This document shows positions 1 through 13,931 of a DNA stretch of 64,000 bases, piece after piece; position 1 is the first letter of the stretch; each line of letters starts with the position of its first letter. Both the position numbers and the translations under genes were made by a program. The stretch comes from Membranipora membranacea (lineage: Eukaryota > Bryozoa > Gymnolaemata > Cheilostomatida > Membraniporidae), in NCBI GenBank assembly GCA_914767715.1, contig OU612065.1:36890001-36954000 (forward strand). Direction: 5' to 3'. The notes beneath the pieces were generated by a model that was not told the origin of the DNA, did no database searches, and was given only the letters and a program-made list of their open reading frames with translations.

Positions 1-3000
1 TGAAATCCACAACGCTCATCAGGTCCAATCTGATAACGATAGTTAGACATGTTTGGTATGGGGGATGATTCTGTGTTTCTGAGAGAACAAATAATAAAAT
101 TCTTTAGTGGTTGTGATCATATGAATACAGAGATATGTATATTGATGTGCTGCCTCATTATTTTGAGCTGATAGGTCAAGATAGTAATCATGATGAGAAT
201 ATAATTTAATTGGTTACCCATCTGGTTGAATGAAACACTGAGTATTTCCAAATTTTATTGCCAGTAATCTTCGGCAAAAATTCAAACTTTTGATAAGGAA
301 TTCACAGTGAAGTTACTCATTTTATTGCAGGTCATCGTTGAAGATTTTAGGGCTAGAGAAGATATCGCAGGCAGTGTATCATGATGGGTTAAGCTGTGAA
401 GTTACATAACAGATAAACAGAACACCCTAGAGTCAGCGTGCTGAATTATTCACAGCTTACAATACTCTGACTCTGTTAAAACTTGAAAGGATTTGCATTA
501 CTTCTGCTAGTTATATAATTATTCTCTAGGAGGAAATAAATTAGCTTTGTGGTCGCATCCACTTCAGGCTTTAGAATGAATGGCAATGCATTCTACCAAA
601 AAATATGCTGGGTGTAGTGGGTGCCTGCATCTATTCAAATTAATCCAATTTTGTGGTGTGAAAAATTAAAATTGTCTTTACCACATTTGTGGCTGTAATT
701 GATGGTTTGTGAGCCGTGGCTATCCTTCAACATTTTTTACCTCAATTGCCTGATAATTGAAAATGTATATCGATCACAAAAAGGCCAGTGATTATATAAT
801 CCGGCTATTTGCTTTCATCAGCTAACTGAGCACCTATATATATGTATATTTTAGAGACAGGTGCTAAACCTCAAAAATATTTAGGAAAACCAACACTTTA
901 ATCATCGCCAGACAGCTTATAAATTAACACCTAGGGTGATCGATGACACAGGATAGTAGAAGTGTTTATTGCTGACTGACTTTATAGCTGTAAAACCATC
1001 AAATCAACCAAATTTTATGATGTCAGGATTAAACGGTTGACAGCGTCATCTGTTCATCTCAATCAAAGCGCTGTCAGTATCATTCTTGGCAGCTATTAGT
1101 ACCTTATCAATGTCTGCCGTTTGTCATGACCAGGATATTTAGCAGCTAGGGAAAACTTTCTGCAAAAATTCCCCACGAGCTTCATTTTCATGGTTTTATT
1201 CCAAACCTTTATCATTGCGCTAATCTAGAGCTGAGCTATGGCCTATTTTGGCAGCATGACTTTGAGGTGTTGTTAAGGATTACAGAACAACTTTAATGAT
1301 ATCACAAGAATGTCAGCGAATAATATGAATAACCCTGGAGCTACCCCTGTAGGTCACTGGTGGACTTCTTTACAACTTGGGTGGCCATTCACCTTTCTCT
1401 CTTTTGCAAAAAAAAAGGCAGCTTTTCTCTACCTCCTACCAAGCTGGAGCATGACTAGACTTGATACATATCACATCTATAGTACCTGTATTATGCAACA
1501 GGTGTGTCGCTGAGAGGTGCAGCCAGCCATGTTTTCTTTACTATCAGTCAGAAGCTGGGCGAGGAAACTATGGTTTGGCAGCAGGCAGCAAGTGAGAAAA
1601 AAATGGCATATCAATTTGGGCAAAAATACCACAAATTATGTTGACATAGAGGTTATTATGATGGCAATAAGTGAGAAGCTGTATGGCTTGTAATAGCCTG
1701 ATGGCGCCTAGGTAGCTAGTCTGATTTCCGAAAAGTCCAATGTTTGACAGGTTTTTAATGACAGAAACATCCAGCCGATCCAACCAAATCTCACTCTACT
1801 CTTGGCAGAGGTAAGCGATGATCCAATCTACAAGCCAATCAAAATCCTGATGACTTTACCAGATCAGGTAACAACGCACACACTATGAGTAACCCAAGAC
1901 AAAATTGGACTGAAAGAGTCTTTGGAATGTCCAAACCTCAGATGCCTGGACACCTAACCGCTTCTCCATCTACAAAATATTTGTGATCAAGTGAAAATCT
2001 TTTTTAATTGATTGATACAGACTCGTTTAACTGACAATTTGTTGTTTCCCTTGTACAGAATCAGTTGTATTTAGATCAGCTTTTTGGATTCAATCATTCA
2101 AGTCACTTGAGATTTTCCGGTAACGGAACATTGAATCATGTAAAATTGGTTAAATATAACCACATTATGCTGTTCTGCGATTGTTTTGTTAAAACCATGG
2201 CATGTGCAAAGGAAATAAAATGTGGTTAACTCTAGCTTGCTCATCATTTACATTTTGGTTGTCCAAAACTGCTAGGGCAGTAAGAAATGGACGACTGTAA
2301 AACCACTAACCTCATCCTCAATCAAGGATACGCAAACATAATAGATCATTTAGTCTAGTAAAAGTTACCAAAATACACACGACATGTCGACACCAATGGT
2401 CTCAATGTATATATAGACTATTTGATTGGAAACTTTTTTGAGATTTTTAGTATATTTTGAGACCCATTCAACCTATGGAGCTAACAGAGAACATAAATAA
2501 AATACTAATGATTATTAAAATAATATCAATTTTTGTGCACGAAATATAGTATCGAAAAATAAAATTTTCTATATTTTTGCTATTTTTAGTCTTTGACGCA
2601 ACTTGGTTGCTATAATTTAGAAGGTTGGGCATCATAATATTATGCTCCTTTGACAAGTACAGCAACAGAAAAAAATGAAGACAAAGATGATTTTAAATGC
2701 ACAGCGTTGGAATGGCGTTGAAAAAAATCTTGGGTGTAGTTTCACATGACTTCAAGCTTTCAGTGTGAAAAAAGTCTTAATTTTCTCCACAGTTCACAAT
2801 TTGCAATGATTGAATTGAGAGATGAGACTCTATTCAATACACATCCAGGGTACAGTTACTCACATACAGATAGAGAATAGAAAAGAAAAACTTGCACTAA
2901 GATCATTCAAGCTTTTACAGTAAAAAGTACCCACAGGCACAAAGAAGAACATGAATTCACACAAATACAAAGTTAATAGTTAGAGCTATGACAATAAAAT

Positions 3001-3804
3001 TTAAATAATGAGCACAGGTGGAACATACCACTTAATAATTAAAAAATTAAGTCAACACAAAACGGTTCTCCTATTATGTGTCTGCCCGACGTATTGCTGA
3101 TGGTATTGTGGATGTTTGCACTCAGTTTGTTTGCATACAATTATTAGCAATATGGGAAAATTGGACATGTGTTAACTCGAGAGATCCTTATCTATTTAGA
3201 TATGTTTGTGTGTATCTGTAACCAACACTTGATATCTGATCGTAAAAAAACAATCATCACAATCAACTTACTATTGTGGCCTTGAAAAAGAAAAGTCATA
3301 CTATTCGAAGTTGGCCCCTCTCAGTTTGGATATAGACGGGAGGGGACAATGCCAAATCAATGTTATATTTATAATATTAAGATACAACCTTCTTGGTCAG
3401 ACTTTGACTTGTTTTATGACCCGTTCACTGAACTTAATGAATAACCCTTCCCCCAGTTTGCATATTGAAGGCTTAAGGTCTTATTGAAAGTAATGAAAAC
3501 AAGAAAAAAAATTACAGTCAAAACACAGAGACAGTAGGTAGCAGAATAGTTTACATCTTTGCATTCAGACTGTGAAAAAATAAGACAAACATCATAATGC
3601 GATAGTCTGGTTCATCCAAAGCGAGAAATGTCAATTCAAAGCATTCCCATGTGAATTTTTCGAGAAAGAAACTCCGCGAAGACATTTGTTGAAGTGGCAT
3701 GCTTTGAATTGGCCCCATTATATAATGAATAATTATATCTATCCATCGAGGAATTACATATAGTGAGAGACAGTGTTTGTGGCAATTTCCTGATAGTCTG
3801 TGTT
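1..3804. other. Intergenic, no gene recognised
   Basis: I see no ORF with recognisable protein similarity and no convincing exon here. The reading frames are short and AT-rich. The right edge (about 3.0-3.8 kb) is downstream of the minus-strand SMIM14 stop and may include its 3' UTR. Confidence 0.5.
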
Positions 3805-6800
3805 CTAATTTACTGCGGGTGGAGGCGGTGGTGGTCCTTCTCCTCGATCGTTCTGTAAATAACAAAAGAATATTCATTCATAAAACATATTTTATGCTGA
3901 ATATTTTGAAGACCAAAAGCAGGACAGCTAAAACTGCTAAGAGGAGGCAAATCCAAATTGCATCAAACCACAAATAAATCTTAAACCACTGCGGCAACAC
4001 AGCCAAATGTGTGCTTATATAATTCTGTGTAGATCTAAACTAATAAAATGAGGCTACAATCTCAGCATTGTCACCTAATGAGCAAATAATTTGCACAAAC
4101 TGATCGTCAAGATTAGGGTATGAAATTAATTATCTACCGCATCGTCTTACTAGTCTTACTAGTGCACACTGTACACGTACGTCATAAGCTGGTAAGTAGA
4201 TTTCATGCCCAATTTTGAAGATCAGTTTGTGCAAATTATTTGTCCATAAGGTGAAAACTATGAGATTTAAGTCTCAATTAATTATCTTGGAGCTATGCAG
4301 AATTCAATGAGCACAAATTTGCATGAGTTAAACAGTCATCACAATCAACTTACTTACTTACTGACTTACAATTTACTTACTTACCAACAACAGTCTATAG
4401 TTATAGTAATAGGGTCATAAGAGATGATTTCGGAGAAATACACAACCCTTTATGTTTGATATTGCCATTTGAATTAGTTTGATTCGACATCCAAGCAAGG
4501 TTTTCTATGATATATGTTATGGTCGAGACTGAAAAATTATCTCAACCTATAGCAACTTCAAATTACACCGATATCATAATGGATGTGTCTAACCTACCAT
4601 GTCAAACATCACAGAAAGTCAACTTACATTGCCTTGTCTTGCCTTAGGATCCACTTGCGTCCTCATTGATGAGGGACGGAACAGGAATAGAACTGCGGCA
4701 ATGAACAACCAGGCCATCATAATCATCATCATCATAGAGTTAGATCCATCATCGGGTACATCTCCTCCCTGTGGTCCTAGGGCTATAATGAGAGGATATA
4801 TTGTTACAGCTGGGATAAATCTGTCCTAATCCTGACATATAAGATACATTTCTGGCTCAGATGGAAAGTTGCGCTCAATAGATATTCATATACTATCTGA
4901 ATTTCATTGTTTACAGGGGTACAGACGGGCTTGTTTCACAATGAAGCTATTTGATTTTGGATGGGATATTCAAGGGAGCACAACCCCGATTTGTCTTATA
5001 ACAACGCAAATAATCATTCGTTTAACCTTCCTCGATAACATTTCGTCACAGTTATGGTTTACTGGCTGTTAATCTCCAAAAGAAACTGACAACTATTCGG
5101 ATATTTGTATATACCAACTAATTTGTATAGTCCAACTAAAGTTCTATGTATTATTGATCTCCGGACTTTCCCCTGCACTTAAAAGTTCAAGCATGTCAGC
5201 AAGTTTTGATGTTTCTCACTTAGCTTGATTTGATTTAAGATTAAACTAAACCTGTTGGTTGAAACTCTGACTTCTTCGCATACAGAAAAAAACTTCCTTA
5301 TATTTCCATATATAATAAAAACTACTACATAGAACATTGTAGAATCAGTCCTGGCAAAGCATGCCGTGTTACAAAAGCATTATACGTTTTCTCCTCAGCA
5401 TTATGAGCTCAATCAATGATTCCGAAGGAAGTCACAATGATTCTCATTTCCTTGAATCTTCACTTTTCCTCGTCGACATTGATATCATAAATAGTGATTA
5501 AAATAACATAATTCACTAAAAGTCTTATCTTAGTTTTTCTACGCAGTATAGTTTTTTTGCCCAGTTCTTAAATTCCAGGGTTCTGTCAAAAACTAGACTA
5601 ACAAACCAGGGATCCCTGATCAAACTTAAACGAGGGTATAATAAGTTTCTTCTCGATGTTAGGTTCTCCTCCATATAAGGTGATTATAGATTACAAATTA
5701 TCAAAACAGCCATAAAATAGAGTGACCAGCAGTTCAAAAGATTTCACTAGAATTTCAATATGGCCCTGAAAATTCTCCAACGATGACATAAACACGATTA
5801 TCGAACTAAATATCTCTAAGAATACCCACAGATCAAAACATTTTACAGACAAGTGACTAGTACTGATGTAGTCATACAAGCTCTTCTGGATAAAAATTAT
5901 AGATTGCATAAGTGATTGCATTACACAGTACATGACAATACTAGTTGCCTGACTATAAAATGCTTTTGTCAGTGAATTGTTTGAATTCACTAGTGTGACA
6001 CATCAGACCAGTATATATACATGTGAATCTGTGAGTATTCTCGTTGTGTAAGTTAGATGTATATACTTACGACTGGTGAGACACTCATTGTCTGTACATG
6101 TATCCTGAGAGTTTCGCAGCTGTAAGATAAGAAAGAAAACACAGATTATCAACTCTGCATGTGGAGCACTGAGTTAGTAATTCTAGTCATAAACTGAGGA
6201 GCGAGGACCTAATGGGAGGACATAACGACATAACGTCAGGTCGTCTCAACGCCAGGACATATAGAGTGATTTATGTCATTGTAGATGTTATGTGATGTTG
6301 TGTTATTGTGATATTATGTCACATGAAGATTGAGAAGGATATATTATTATTTATGGCCAACCTGACGTTATTAGACGGCATATTTACAACAGTAATCACC
6401 CCTCATATGAAATGCTTCACGATTCTCAGGATAAACTGTCAATCTATGATGAACCTGACGATAGAGTGGCATGCGAATAAACATCAACCACAATACACAC
6501 ATCCCCATCAAGTGATCTCAGCACTCCTGTTGCCTTTGTTACTCATCTTGTCATTAACCCTCATACCTCCATCTAACTCTACCAGCATAACTAATCACTG
6601 GCTACAAGCTGTAACTCTATCAAAGTGGTTTACTTCTCTACAGGGTAACTTTACCTACCTGACTAAGAGTGACTCAAACAAAATAATTTGCAGGTATTTA
6701 TATAGAAAGAAACAGACTCAACCCAAAACAGAACCGTATGAGAAATTAAGGATCTTCTCCTCATGGTTGACATATCTCCGCATGTGGCCGGCGTGTATAG

Positions 6801-7166
6801 TTTCAAAGTTCCTTCATATTGATTCATATTGGAGTTGTGGAATGAAAGAAGGGGGAAGGACATGAAGTCATTCAAGGGACTTGATAATCTATATACGAGT
6901 AACCAAATAGAACAGAGTGCTGACACTGTTGTTTCGAAGTGTTGTGACTTTTTGCACACAAAAGATACTAAGCAAAAAGCGCATATAAACAATGGCTTGG
7001 GCAATAAGACTGGAGAAGTTGTCAATGTAAAACTTCTGCCATCTGACTGGGTAGATTTACACATACCACATAGAACAAGTGATGAATAAATAAGACTTAC
7101 CATATTGAGCAGTCGCGTCATGGCGTGCTCGTGACCCCACACATATTCACAGTAATCGTCTCCCAT
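3805..7166 (-). CDS. SMIM14: Small integral membrane protein 14 (SMIM14) orthologue, 4 exons
   Basis: Small single-pass membrane protein. The vertebrate orthologue is an ER-membrane protein whose biochemical role is poorly defined. Minus-strand exons: 7166-7101, 6119-6071, 4782-4628 and 3852-3805. All junctions have GT-AG ends and the phases agree, giving 105 residues against about 99 in human. Exon 1 carries the family signature GHEHAMTRLLNM after a Cys (human ...SHEHAMRRLINL). Exon 2 reads LRNSQDTCTDNECLTS (human LRQSQSYCTDTECLQE). Exon 3 supplies a GPQGGD turn and a Met-rich transmembrane helix ending FLFRP (about residues 56-75). Exon 4 gives a short Pro-rich tail ending PPAVN. The ATG at 7166 is chosen because its distance to HEHAM matches the family. 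The frame stays open upstream of it, so a 5' extension is not excluded. The largest intron (4782-6071) and a MITE in the last intron explain why no long ORF reveals the gene. Comparison is from memory of the human protein. Confidence 0.9.
4010..4325. mobile_element. MITE-like inverted-repeat element in SMIM14 intron
   Basis: Two arms of roughly 120 bp are inverted copies. The clearest stretch is AATAATTTGCACAAACTGAT near 4085-4105, which returns reverse-complemented near 4222-4242. Homology continues outward through TGAGnCT to AATTCTG at the outer ends (4022 and about 4303). There is no coding capacity. It sits between SMIM14 exons 3 and 4. The class is unknown, and the exact ends and target duplication were not resolved. 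Confidence 0.7.
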
Positions 7167-9366
7167 TATCTCAGCAGCGTCAGAGCAAGTATGAGAAGAT
7201 TGGTAGCTTTTCACTAATCAAGAGCAGGGAATATCTGTGTAAGAAAATCACACGTCACCCATAATGATCATGAAAAAAATCATATATAGCTGAGAAACCC
7301 AAAACCTACCATCCCTCGTAACTGTCTCATAGCCATCTCGTTACATACCCACTGGCATGGATCAATGATACTAGTGCCCACCCTGAATCCCTATGATTGT
7401 TGGTCACAGACACAATAGATGTGTAGCGTCTCATGTCTTGACACCAGTTTCGTCACATTGATTTCGGAAACAGATGGTCAGCACTAGAACAATAACTTAC
7501 ATGCCTCTTAGCCAGTCAAACTTGAATCAGTCAAACTGAGGTTGTAGTGCTGAAGATCTAATTTTCAGGGTAAATATCAACAGAAGTCTGGGAAATGCTG
7601 TTAATGAACAAGCCTATCCAGTCAGGAAAAACTCAGACCCTCGAATGCGTTTGTTATGGTTCTGTCAACCAAACCATTACAGGATTATGGGAGCTGATAA
7701 AGTATGATATATTCTTGCCAATATGCTGGTGGCATGAGACACTCTTAGTTCCCACAATATGTTACAGCACAGTATATATAATACATGTGTGTCAAACAGT
7801 GCATGATATGTTATCTATAGAGGTATTATAGATTTCTAACTACATAGAGACACGTATAGTTAGACCATAGGCTTATCGAAATTGACATGCTTCCAATATA
7901 ACTGTATTGCTATCGAGTGAATTTGAATACAGTGAAGAAGCATTAATCAGGATATACTATCAGTTTATTATGATTTCTATTTATATTTATTACCAGAGAG
8001 CTTATTCCAAGGATAATTCACTGAGCACCAAGTGACAGAAGTCCTAAGGCTCATGGAAGCTTAGCTAAGTAATTGCTCCTTGGTCAAGGTATAATGAAAC
8101 ATGACTGGTGGTTTGATAGATAAGCCCAAATAATTTTCCATAGCTCCTTCGATCATGTAGCCTAGCCATGTAATTATGTTTGAAGGTTACTGAGAAGGAA
8201 ATGCAATACATTGCGGAAGCTGAACAATTGTGAATGTACACACATATATATACTCATTGTGCTGAGTGCATGACATCTTAGTTATACAACTGTCTCACTT
8301 TGTCAAGTGACCGTCTGACTAGTTGACTCTGCCTAGCTGACTCTGCGTTAAAATAAGTGCCCTGTTTTGCAGTCAAGATAAATGTTGATCAACTTCATCT
8401 CTCAAGTCTGATGCTAGCTAGAATGACCAATATTGTCAAAACAGAGTGGAAGTATTATGTGGGATAGATTATCCTTCAAAATAATCTCTGTATGAGAGGA
8501 ATGTGAAGATAAATAAGACACTTACATTTATTGCAGTGAATTAAAAGACAACAACAAAAGTTACTACCGGTACTTGGGAGTATAGGAGACGCATGATGTT
8601 ACTTGGTGACTCTGACTAATGGTAGTATTATTAAATGTAACAGATTGACTCAAAGTTATACTAAGCGATTGTGCTTAGGTCTATGTGACTACGGTCTATT
8701 GTTTTGATTGAGGAAGTAAGATTTATCCTCATATGAAGACAATCGGACTGTACTCTGGTAGAACTCCATTGTAAGATGCTGTAATTCTATGTTTTTTTAT
8801 AACTAAACCTAAGCGACTGATATCCACAATTTTTAATATATCAATTCTTCCTTATGATGGGCATACATACATAGTCTACATGCCATAATCATTTGTATAT
8901 ACTTTCTCCTCTCAATGTATATACCTACATAGCCTAAAGTTCGAAAATGATTCGATTAAGTTTTGTGGTCGACTGGATCTAGAGAGACATAATCGATCAG
9001 ATGTGGCAACACAACGAGGGGATGCTAGAGGGGTCTTGTTTCAATGCCACATAGGCCTAACTGAGTATCGCTTCGGTGAGTATGGGGAGCATAAGCCTGT
9101 ACTGCATATCGTTTTTGCATGGTACCACCAACCAGAACCAAAGCTTAGTAAATAGTCCAACCATAACAACAAGTCTCAGTGCTGATCCTCATGTATTGTT
9201 GGTGATGATTATTATCAGAGCTTGCTCTTGCTGACATTGAATTGATTTCAGTCGGACTCGGTTCTCTCAAACCAGCTCCTTAATTCTTGCTCATTTAAGA
9301 GGGTTTAAAAGTCTCCGCTGATCTCCTTCAGCCAGGCTTGCTCAAGAATTTTGAATAATATTATAT

Positions 9367-9709
9367 AAAAACCATAATAAATAACTGGCCAGGTGAAAGT
9401 TATATAGTGACTATATAACTTACACCTGGCCAGTTCTTTATTATGGTTTTTGCAATTGTTATCCCTATGCCTATAATCATTCATTGAATGTATAATTGGG
9501 TTAAGGTTTTTCCCTGATATTTTTGTGTTATAACAAGACTTGGAAAGTCTCATGGATAATGATATACCATATATATTGCCAGGACCTTCAACCGTGAAGT
9601 TGGCTATCATCCAAGAAAAAACAAACAACCACCAATACCAGAGAAGAACCTCAACCCAATTATACATTTAATGAATATGATAATAGGCATAGGGATAACA
9701 ATTGCAAAA
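9367..9709. mobile_element. Compound hairpin / foldback element
   Basis: There are two consecutive inverted repeats. Arms 9367-9408 and 9410-9451 (42 bp, about 2 mismatches, 1-base loop) form a near-perfect hairpin with CTGGCCAGGTG in the stem. Directly abutting it, 9451-9512 (TTGCAATTGTTATCCCTATG...) recurs inverted at about 9645-9709. There is no coding potential. This is consistent with a non-autonomous foldback/MITE that has undergone an internal inversion or nested insertion. Confidence 0.7.
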
Positions 9710-11436
9710 TTGTGATGTACACTATTCTAGCAACTTGTCTGCACAGTCTGGTTGTTGTTGGCAGCTTGCTTACACCAGTTACTAACCTTTATGTTCAACA
9801 AACTCCACGCCTGGTGACAACTACCAAGTTCTTCTGTTTATATTTTCTAGCTCTCTGCAAGGGCATAGTTTAGGGGTAGGCCACGAGACTGATAGTACTG
9901 TCTTAGTCCTATTTCAATGTATTTTAAATGTCATAGATATTTTATGATATTACTTCGGAAATAATAGACTAGGTCTACATAGTCCTAGAAAACAATACAG
10001 ACAAACATTACTGGTGTTATCTTTTCCCTATCATGAGAAGAAATCAGACTATCGATCATTGTTTACAAAATCCTAGCAACTAGATGAGATGTTGGACAAA
10101 TTAAATGTGGATGAGTCTCTCTCTCATGCAAACTGCATAGCAGATGGCATAAATCTGACAATTGTGTCCAAAACAGTAATAGGTCACCGACAGTCTAGAG
10201 ATACATTTGGACCACTCAGTCACTAAAATATCCTCTTTTTTTTCTGTCCCAATGGTTGTACTCTTCTTGGTGGTACAAGCACAATGAGCTTCCTACCACT
10301 GCAATTAGTCCACTCATCCCTGAGACACATAATCAGAAGCCAATAATAATAAAGGGAAAATACCCACTAGGTCAACTTGTCAGTGCAGTCAGTAAGGAGT
10401 TACTCTTGGTTTTAGGTATCTAATGATTTTATAAATAGCATGAATAATGATGGTCTTCGATGTGTCTAGCAGTTCTATGTCTATGTCAAATCTATGTCCT
10501 GGCCATATTCAACATGATACAATTTTCTTTTCTATTCGCAAACATTTATTATGCATATACAGTATATTATATATATATTCTTACTTCAACTCAGTGTTAA
10601 GTGTAGACATGGTGGTATGAATCAACCCAAGTCTAGTCAATCACATAGAATACATCATGATAATTTTACTTGAACAAGATGCAGATGCAATAAAGTTTCA
10701 GGAGTTTTTGGTTTATTGCAGAATTTTCTCAAAAGACAGCTAGTATCATCCCAGCTCATATGCAGGTAGATCACTTTTCAAGTTAACGAGTTTACATTTC
10801 CCTGTAAAGACGAAAGTTTTTTATTCCATGCATATGGACATAAAAACCGGTACATTTTATCAAGCCGACTCTTCTTCATTCTATGAGGAAGTTCAATATA
10901 AGAAAAGCTCATAACACAACATGTCAATGTGTCTTATTAGTAATCCTTTCAGTTTCCGTGTTTAACCATTCCATCGACTCTGTTTACGCTTTGTAAACCA
11001 GCCAACCATGTTGTGTTATCACCAACAGATTGTCACACTGCTCGCTTTCTGCTCTTTCCGACTGTGGAATAGGCACCCACATAATTTCTTACTTGAATTG
11101 ACTGACTTGTTATACAGGCTGGCTGACCTGTAAAATATAAATTATCACGTCATGATTTTCATTGAAATCCCTGTTCTGTTACACAATAAAACATAATATT
11201 GAAAGCAGTTTTATTGATCATTGATGGCTTCTGACATTAGTCAGGTCAAGATGTAATAATTGCTCAGACCAGGATGTTTGGACCTCCCAGATCAGACTGG
11301 GTTGTTTATTGACAACTTGTTCAACACTTTGGAGTTGTCCTCCCCATAATTCTGCAGTCAAAGAGCTTGCAACTCCCAAAAGTGTCCATATTGCCAAGTC
11401 ATGTGAATACTGTACAACAGAAAAATAATGACCTGA

Positions 11437-11497
11437 TTTAGCCTGAGCAGGGAGAATTCTCCCTGGCCTGAGCAGGCTAGGCTGCCCAGGCTAAACT
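11437..11497. repeat. Short palindromic stem
   Basis: The self-complementary CAGGGAGAATTCTCCCTG lies inside a larger imperfect stem bounded by TTTAGCCTG and CAGGCTAAA. It could be a MITE relic or an incidental hairpin. No function is inferred. Confidence 0.5.
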
Positions 11498-13931
11498 TGA
11501 TTGACATTACAACAGCTCTGATGCAGATAGAGCTGCATGGCTTTTGCAGATTTCGAATGCTGCATTATCATGATTGCCTGGTGTGCAGCTCTACTAGTAG
11601 CCCATACTTTTGTCAAGGAATATTGTACTTCAAAAATACCTGCTACATTCTATTGTCTTGGCAAGACAATTCTGTTTCTTTGATAAGCACACACAAGTCA
11701 TGTGCTGCACCAGTAGCTAGAGGTAGTAGCTGTAAGAATCATTCCAGTGTCCTATAAAAGAAGAAAAGAGTCCTAGCTAGTAGCAAATTGACTACTAGAG
11801 TATTTTGTAGAGGTAGACTAGGCAGGTTGTTTAGCTGAATGTTTCCCAGTAGAAGGCCCAAAGGACACAAAAATAACAGTATTATATCTCAGATACAGAT
11901 AATCGGGGTGATATATAGCATAGGAACACATATATGTGACACAACATCAAGCTAGTGTCACAGCACAGCTAACAAGAGGGTAATGGCAGTCAAGAGTTCA
12001 GATTGTGAGGCGGAAAAGAGGTGTTGTCATCATAAGCCAGAATTAAAGAACCACATCAGCCTAAATCATAGGCAATGAGTGAAATCCAAGGCACAAACAT
12101 GTGTAGAACAAATATTCAACATCACTTTTTGTGTTTACTAATTCATCAGGTGGCAGTTACATTGCATTTAAAAGATTAAAATTGAAATTTTCAGTAATAT
12201 AAAATATCACATTTAAGCTACTATTGAAAGCAAAATCGGGCAGTGACAACATATCTTATTTACAAGAGGGAACAATGAAGATCTTATAAGAATTCAGAAG
12301 GGGTTTTTAGACCCAAATATTCAACAGCAACAAACTGAGTCATAATTTAAATTAAGTCAATTTTTAAAGCAAATATTCAGGATTTACCACCTCATCTTTA
12401 GCATATCATTACGATGTGACCGCCATTTAATAGGCTCTTTTCATTGTGATATATCAAATCTACAGTCTTTCTTACCTCTGTTATGTCATTTTGTAGTGTT
12501 TCAATCCTTATCCAGTGGGAGAAATGTCATTGCATCAAGAAATGACATTTCAAAAAAAATTCAGCTCTTTGATCTTTATACGTAGTCTGAGACCGTTGCC
12601 AACCCCTACCCTTGCTCTCTGTCAAAAGGAGACGATATTAGATAATTAAAATATATAGGCGTGGTTAACCTATAATATTATAAGCCAATGCGATATTTGA
12701 TTCAGTGCGGTGCTGTTATGCATCAAAGTACTTTGGAAACCACATATCAGAAGGTATTAGGTTACAGTGGTATAAGCATTATTTTTTTGTTATTACTAAA
12801 TCTTGGCTGGAAAACTATATGGTAGAAACCAGCAATAAATGGTGCATCAGTAAGAGAAAGGACTTCTCACCCATTCTGCAAGAGTGAGAAGAACTTTCAA
12901 CTGAGCAATTAAAGTGAGTAGACAGGGATCTGCAAAGTTGCAGGTAGGTACAGTAATGATAAAATTAAATATGATTGTGCTTACTATCTGTTACTTGTAA
13001 TGTTGTTGTTGCAATTATATAGCCATAATAAGGCATCACTGGATGATCAATACACCAAGTAAGAGGATATTAATTTATAGGGTAGTGTTTTTTGGGGACA
13101 GTCATTTGAAGACATGAGCAGCAATACTGTGAAACCTACCAAGAGTCCAAGATGTTTACTTGAACAACTGGCAAAATAAAAATCTTTTCGTACAGCTCTT
13201 TGAACTGACTCTCAAGGCAGCCAAATAATGTTCTATAGCCTGGGTGCCCAACCTTTTTTATGCAAAGAGGCAATTTCTGATTTCCAAAGGTTAAAAGAGC
13301 ATGGTTTGGGGTGATTGAGGGCCGGAGGCCCGAGCAGACCAGAACAAGCACGAGGGCAGGGTGTAGGGGGGGGGGGGGGGATAGTAGCGTCGCAAGGGGG
13401 ATTCTGAAGTCCTGCCCCGGATAACTTTTTTTGGTTTTAGGCGCAAAATTGATGAATCTGACGCATGCTTGTGACCAAAGCACCAGTTAAAATTAGATGA
13501 TGCTGATCCTAAAATTAAACAAAACAAAGGCTGAACTGATAGTAAAGATGGAGAGTATAGAATACTGATACTATAATTAACATATGTAGTTTAATGATGA
13601 GGGATGACGCACATGTCAGTTTCGCACAGTGGCTTGGGTACTAGGGTTCTAGAGCACTACTCTTTTTGGTTATGTCAAACTGAGATATCAACTTAATTTA
13701 TTCTGGTGGTAAATAATGAGTCCATTACGTGTTGTGTCGGTGCAATCAAACGAATCGTTGGTAATCAACATATTGGTGTTTTGGCCTTAAATTATCCCTC
13801 ATTGTTTTCGACTGTACAGGTCTGGAAAAAATACTTAAAATCCGTCTGTACACTGTTATTATGTAATATATTTAAGTGCATTTGCAACAAGATGTTATCT
13901 CCCCTCTTCTATTTTATTTACAGGATTACCG

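Larger units (their letters stand above)
7220..13920. other. Long gap between SMIM14 and CERK, no gene recognised
   Basis: This region lies upstream of both flanking genes, which diverge from it, so it should contain both promoters and any 5' UTR exons. I cannot locate either by motif. It contains a complex inverted-repeat element (9367-9709), an 18-bp palindrome near 11449 inside a larger stem, and a G homopolymer at about 13365-13380. Short ORFs show no recognisable similarity. Confidence 0.5.

Noticed and set aside
5691-5990. A 99-codon minus-strand hydrophobic frame
   Set aside because: It has no ATG at its start, lies in a SMIM14 intron and shows no family similarity.
6308-6865. A 185-codon plus-strand open frame
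   Set aside because: It lies antisense to SMIM14 intron 1 and has no recognisable similarity; composition is like chance AT-rich ORFs.
6663-7214. A 183-codon minus-strand open frame
   Set aside because: Only its first part (7166-7101) is real, as SMIM14 exon 1. The rest is intron read-through after a GTAAGT donor.
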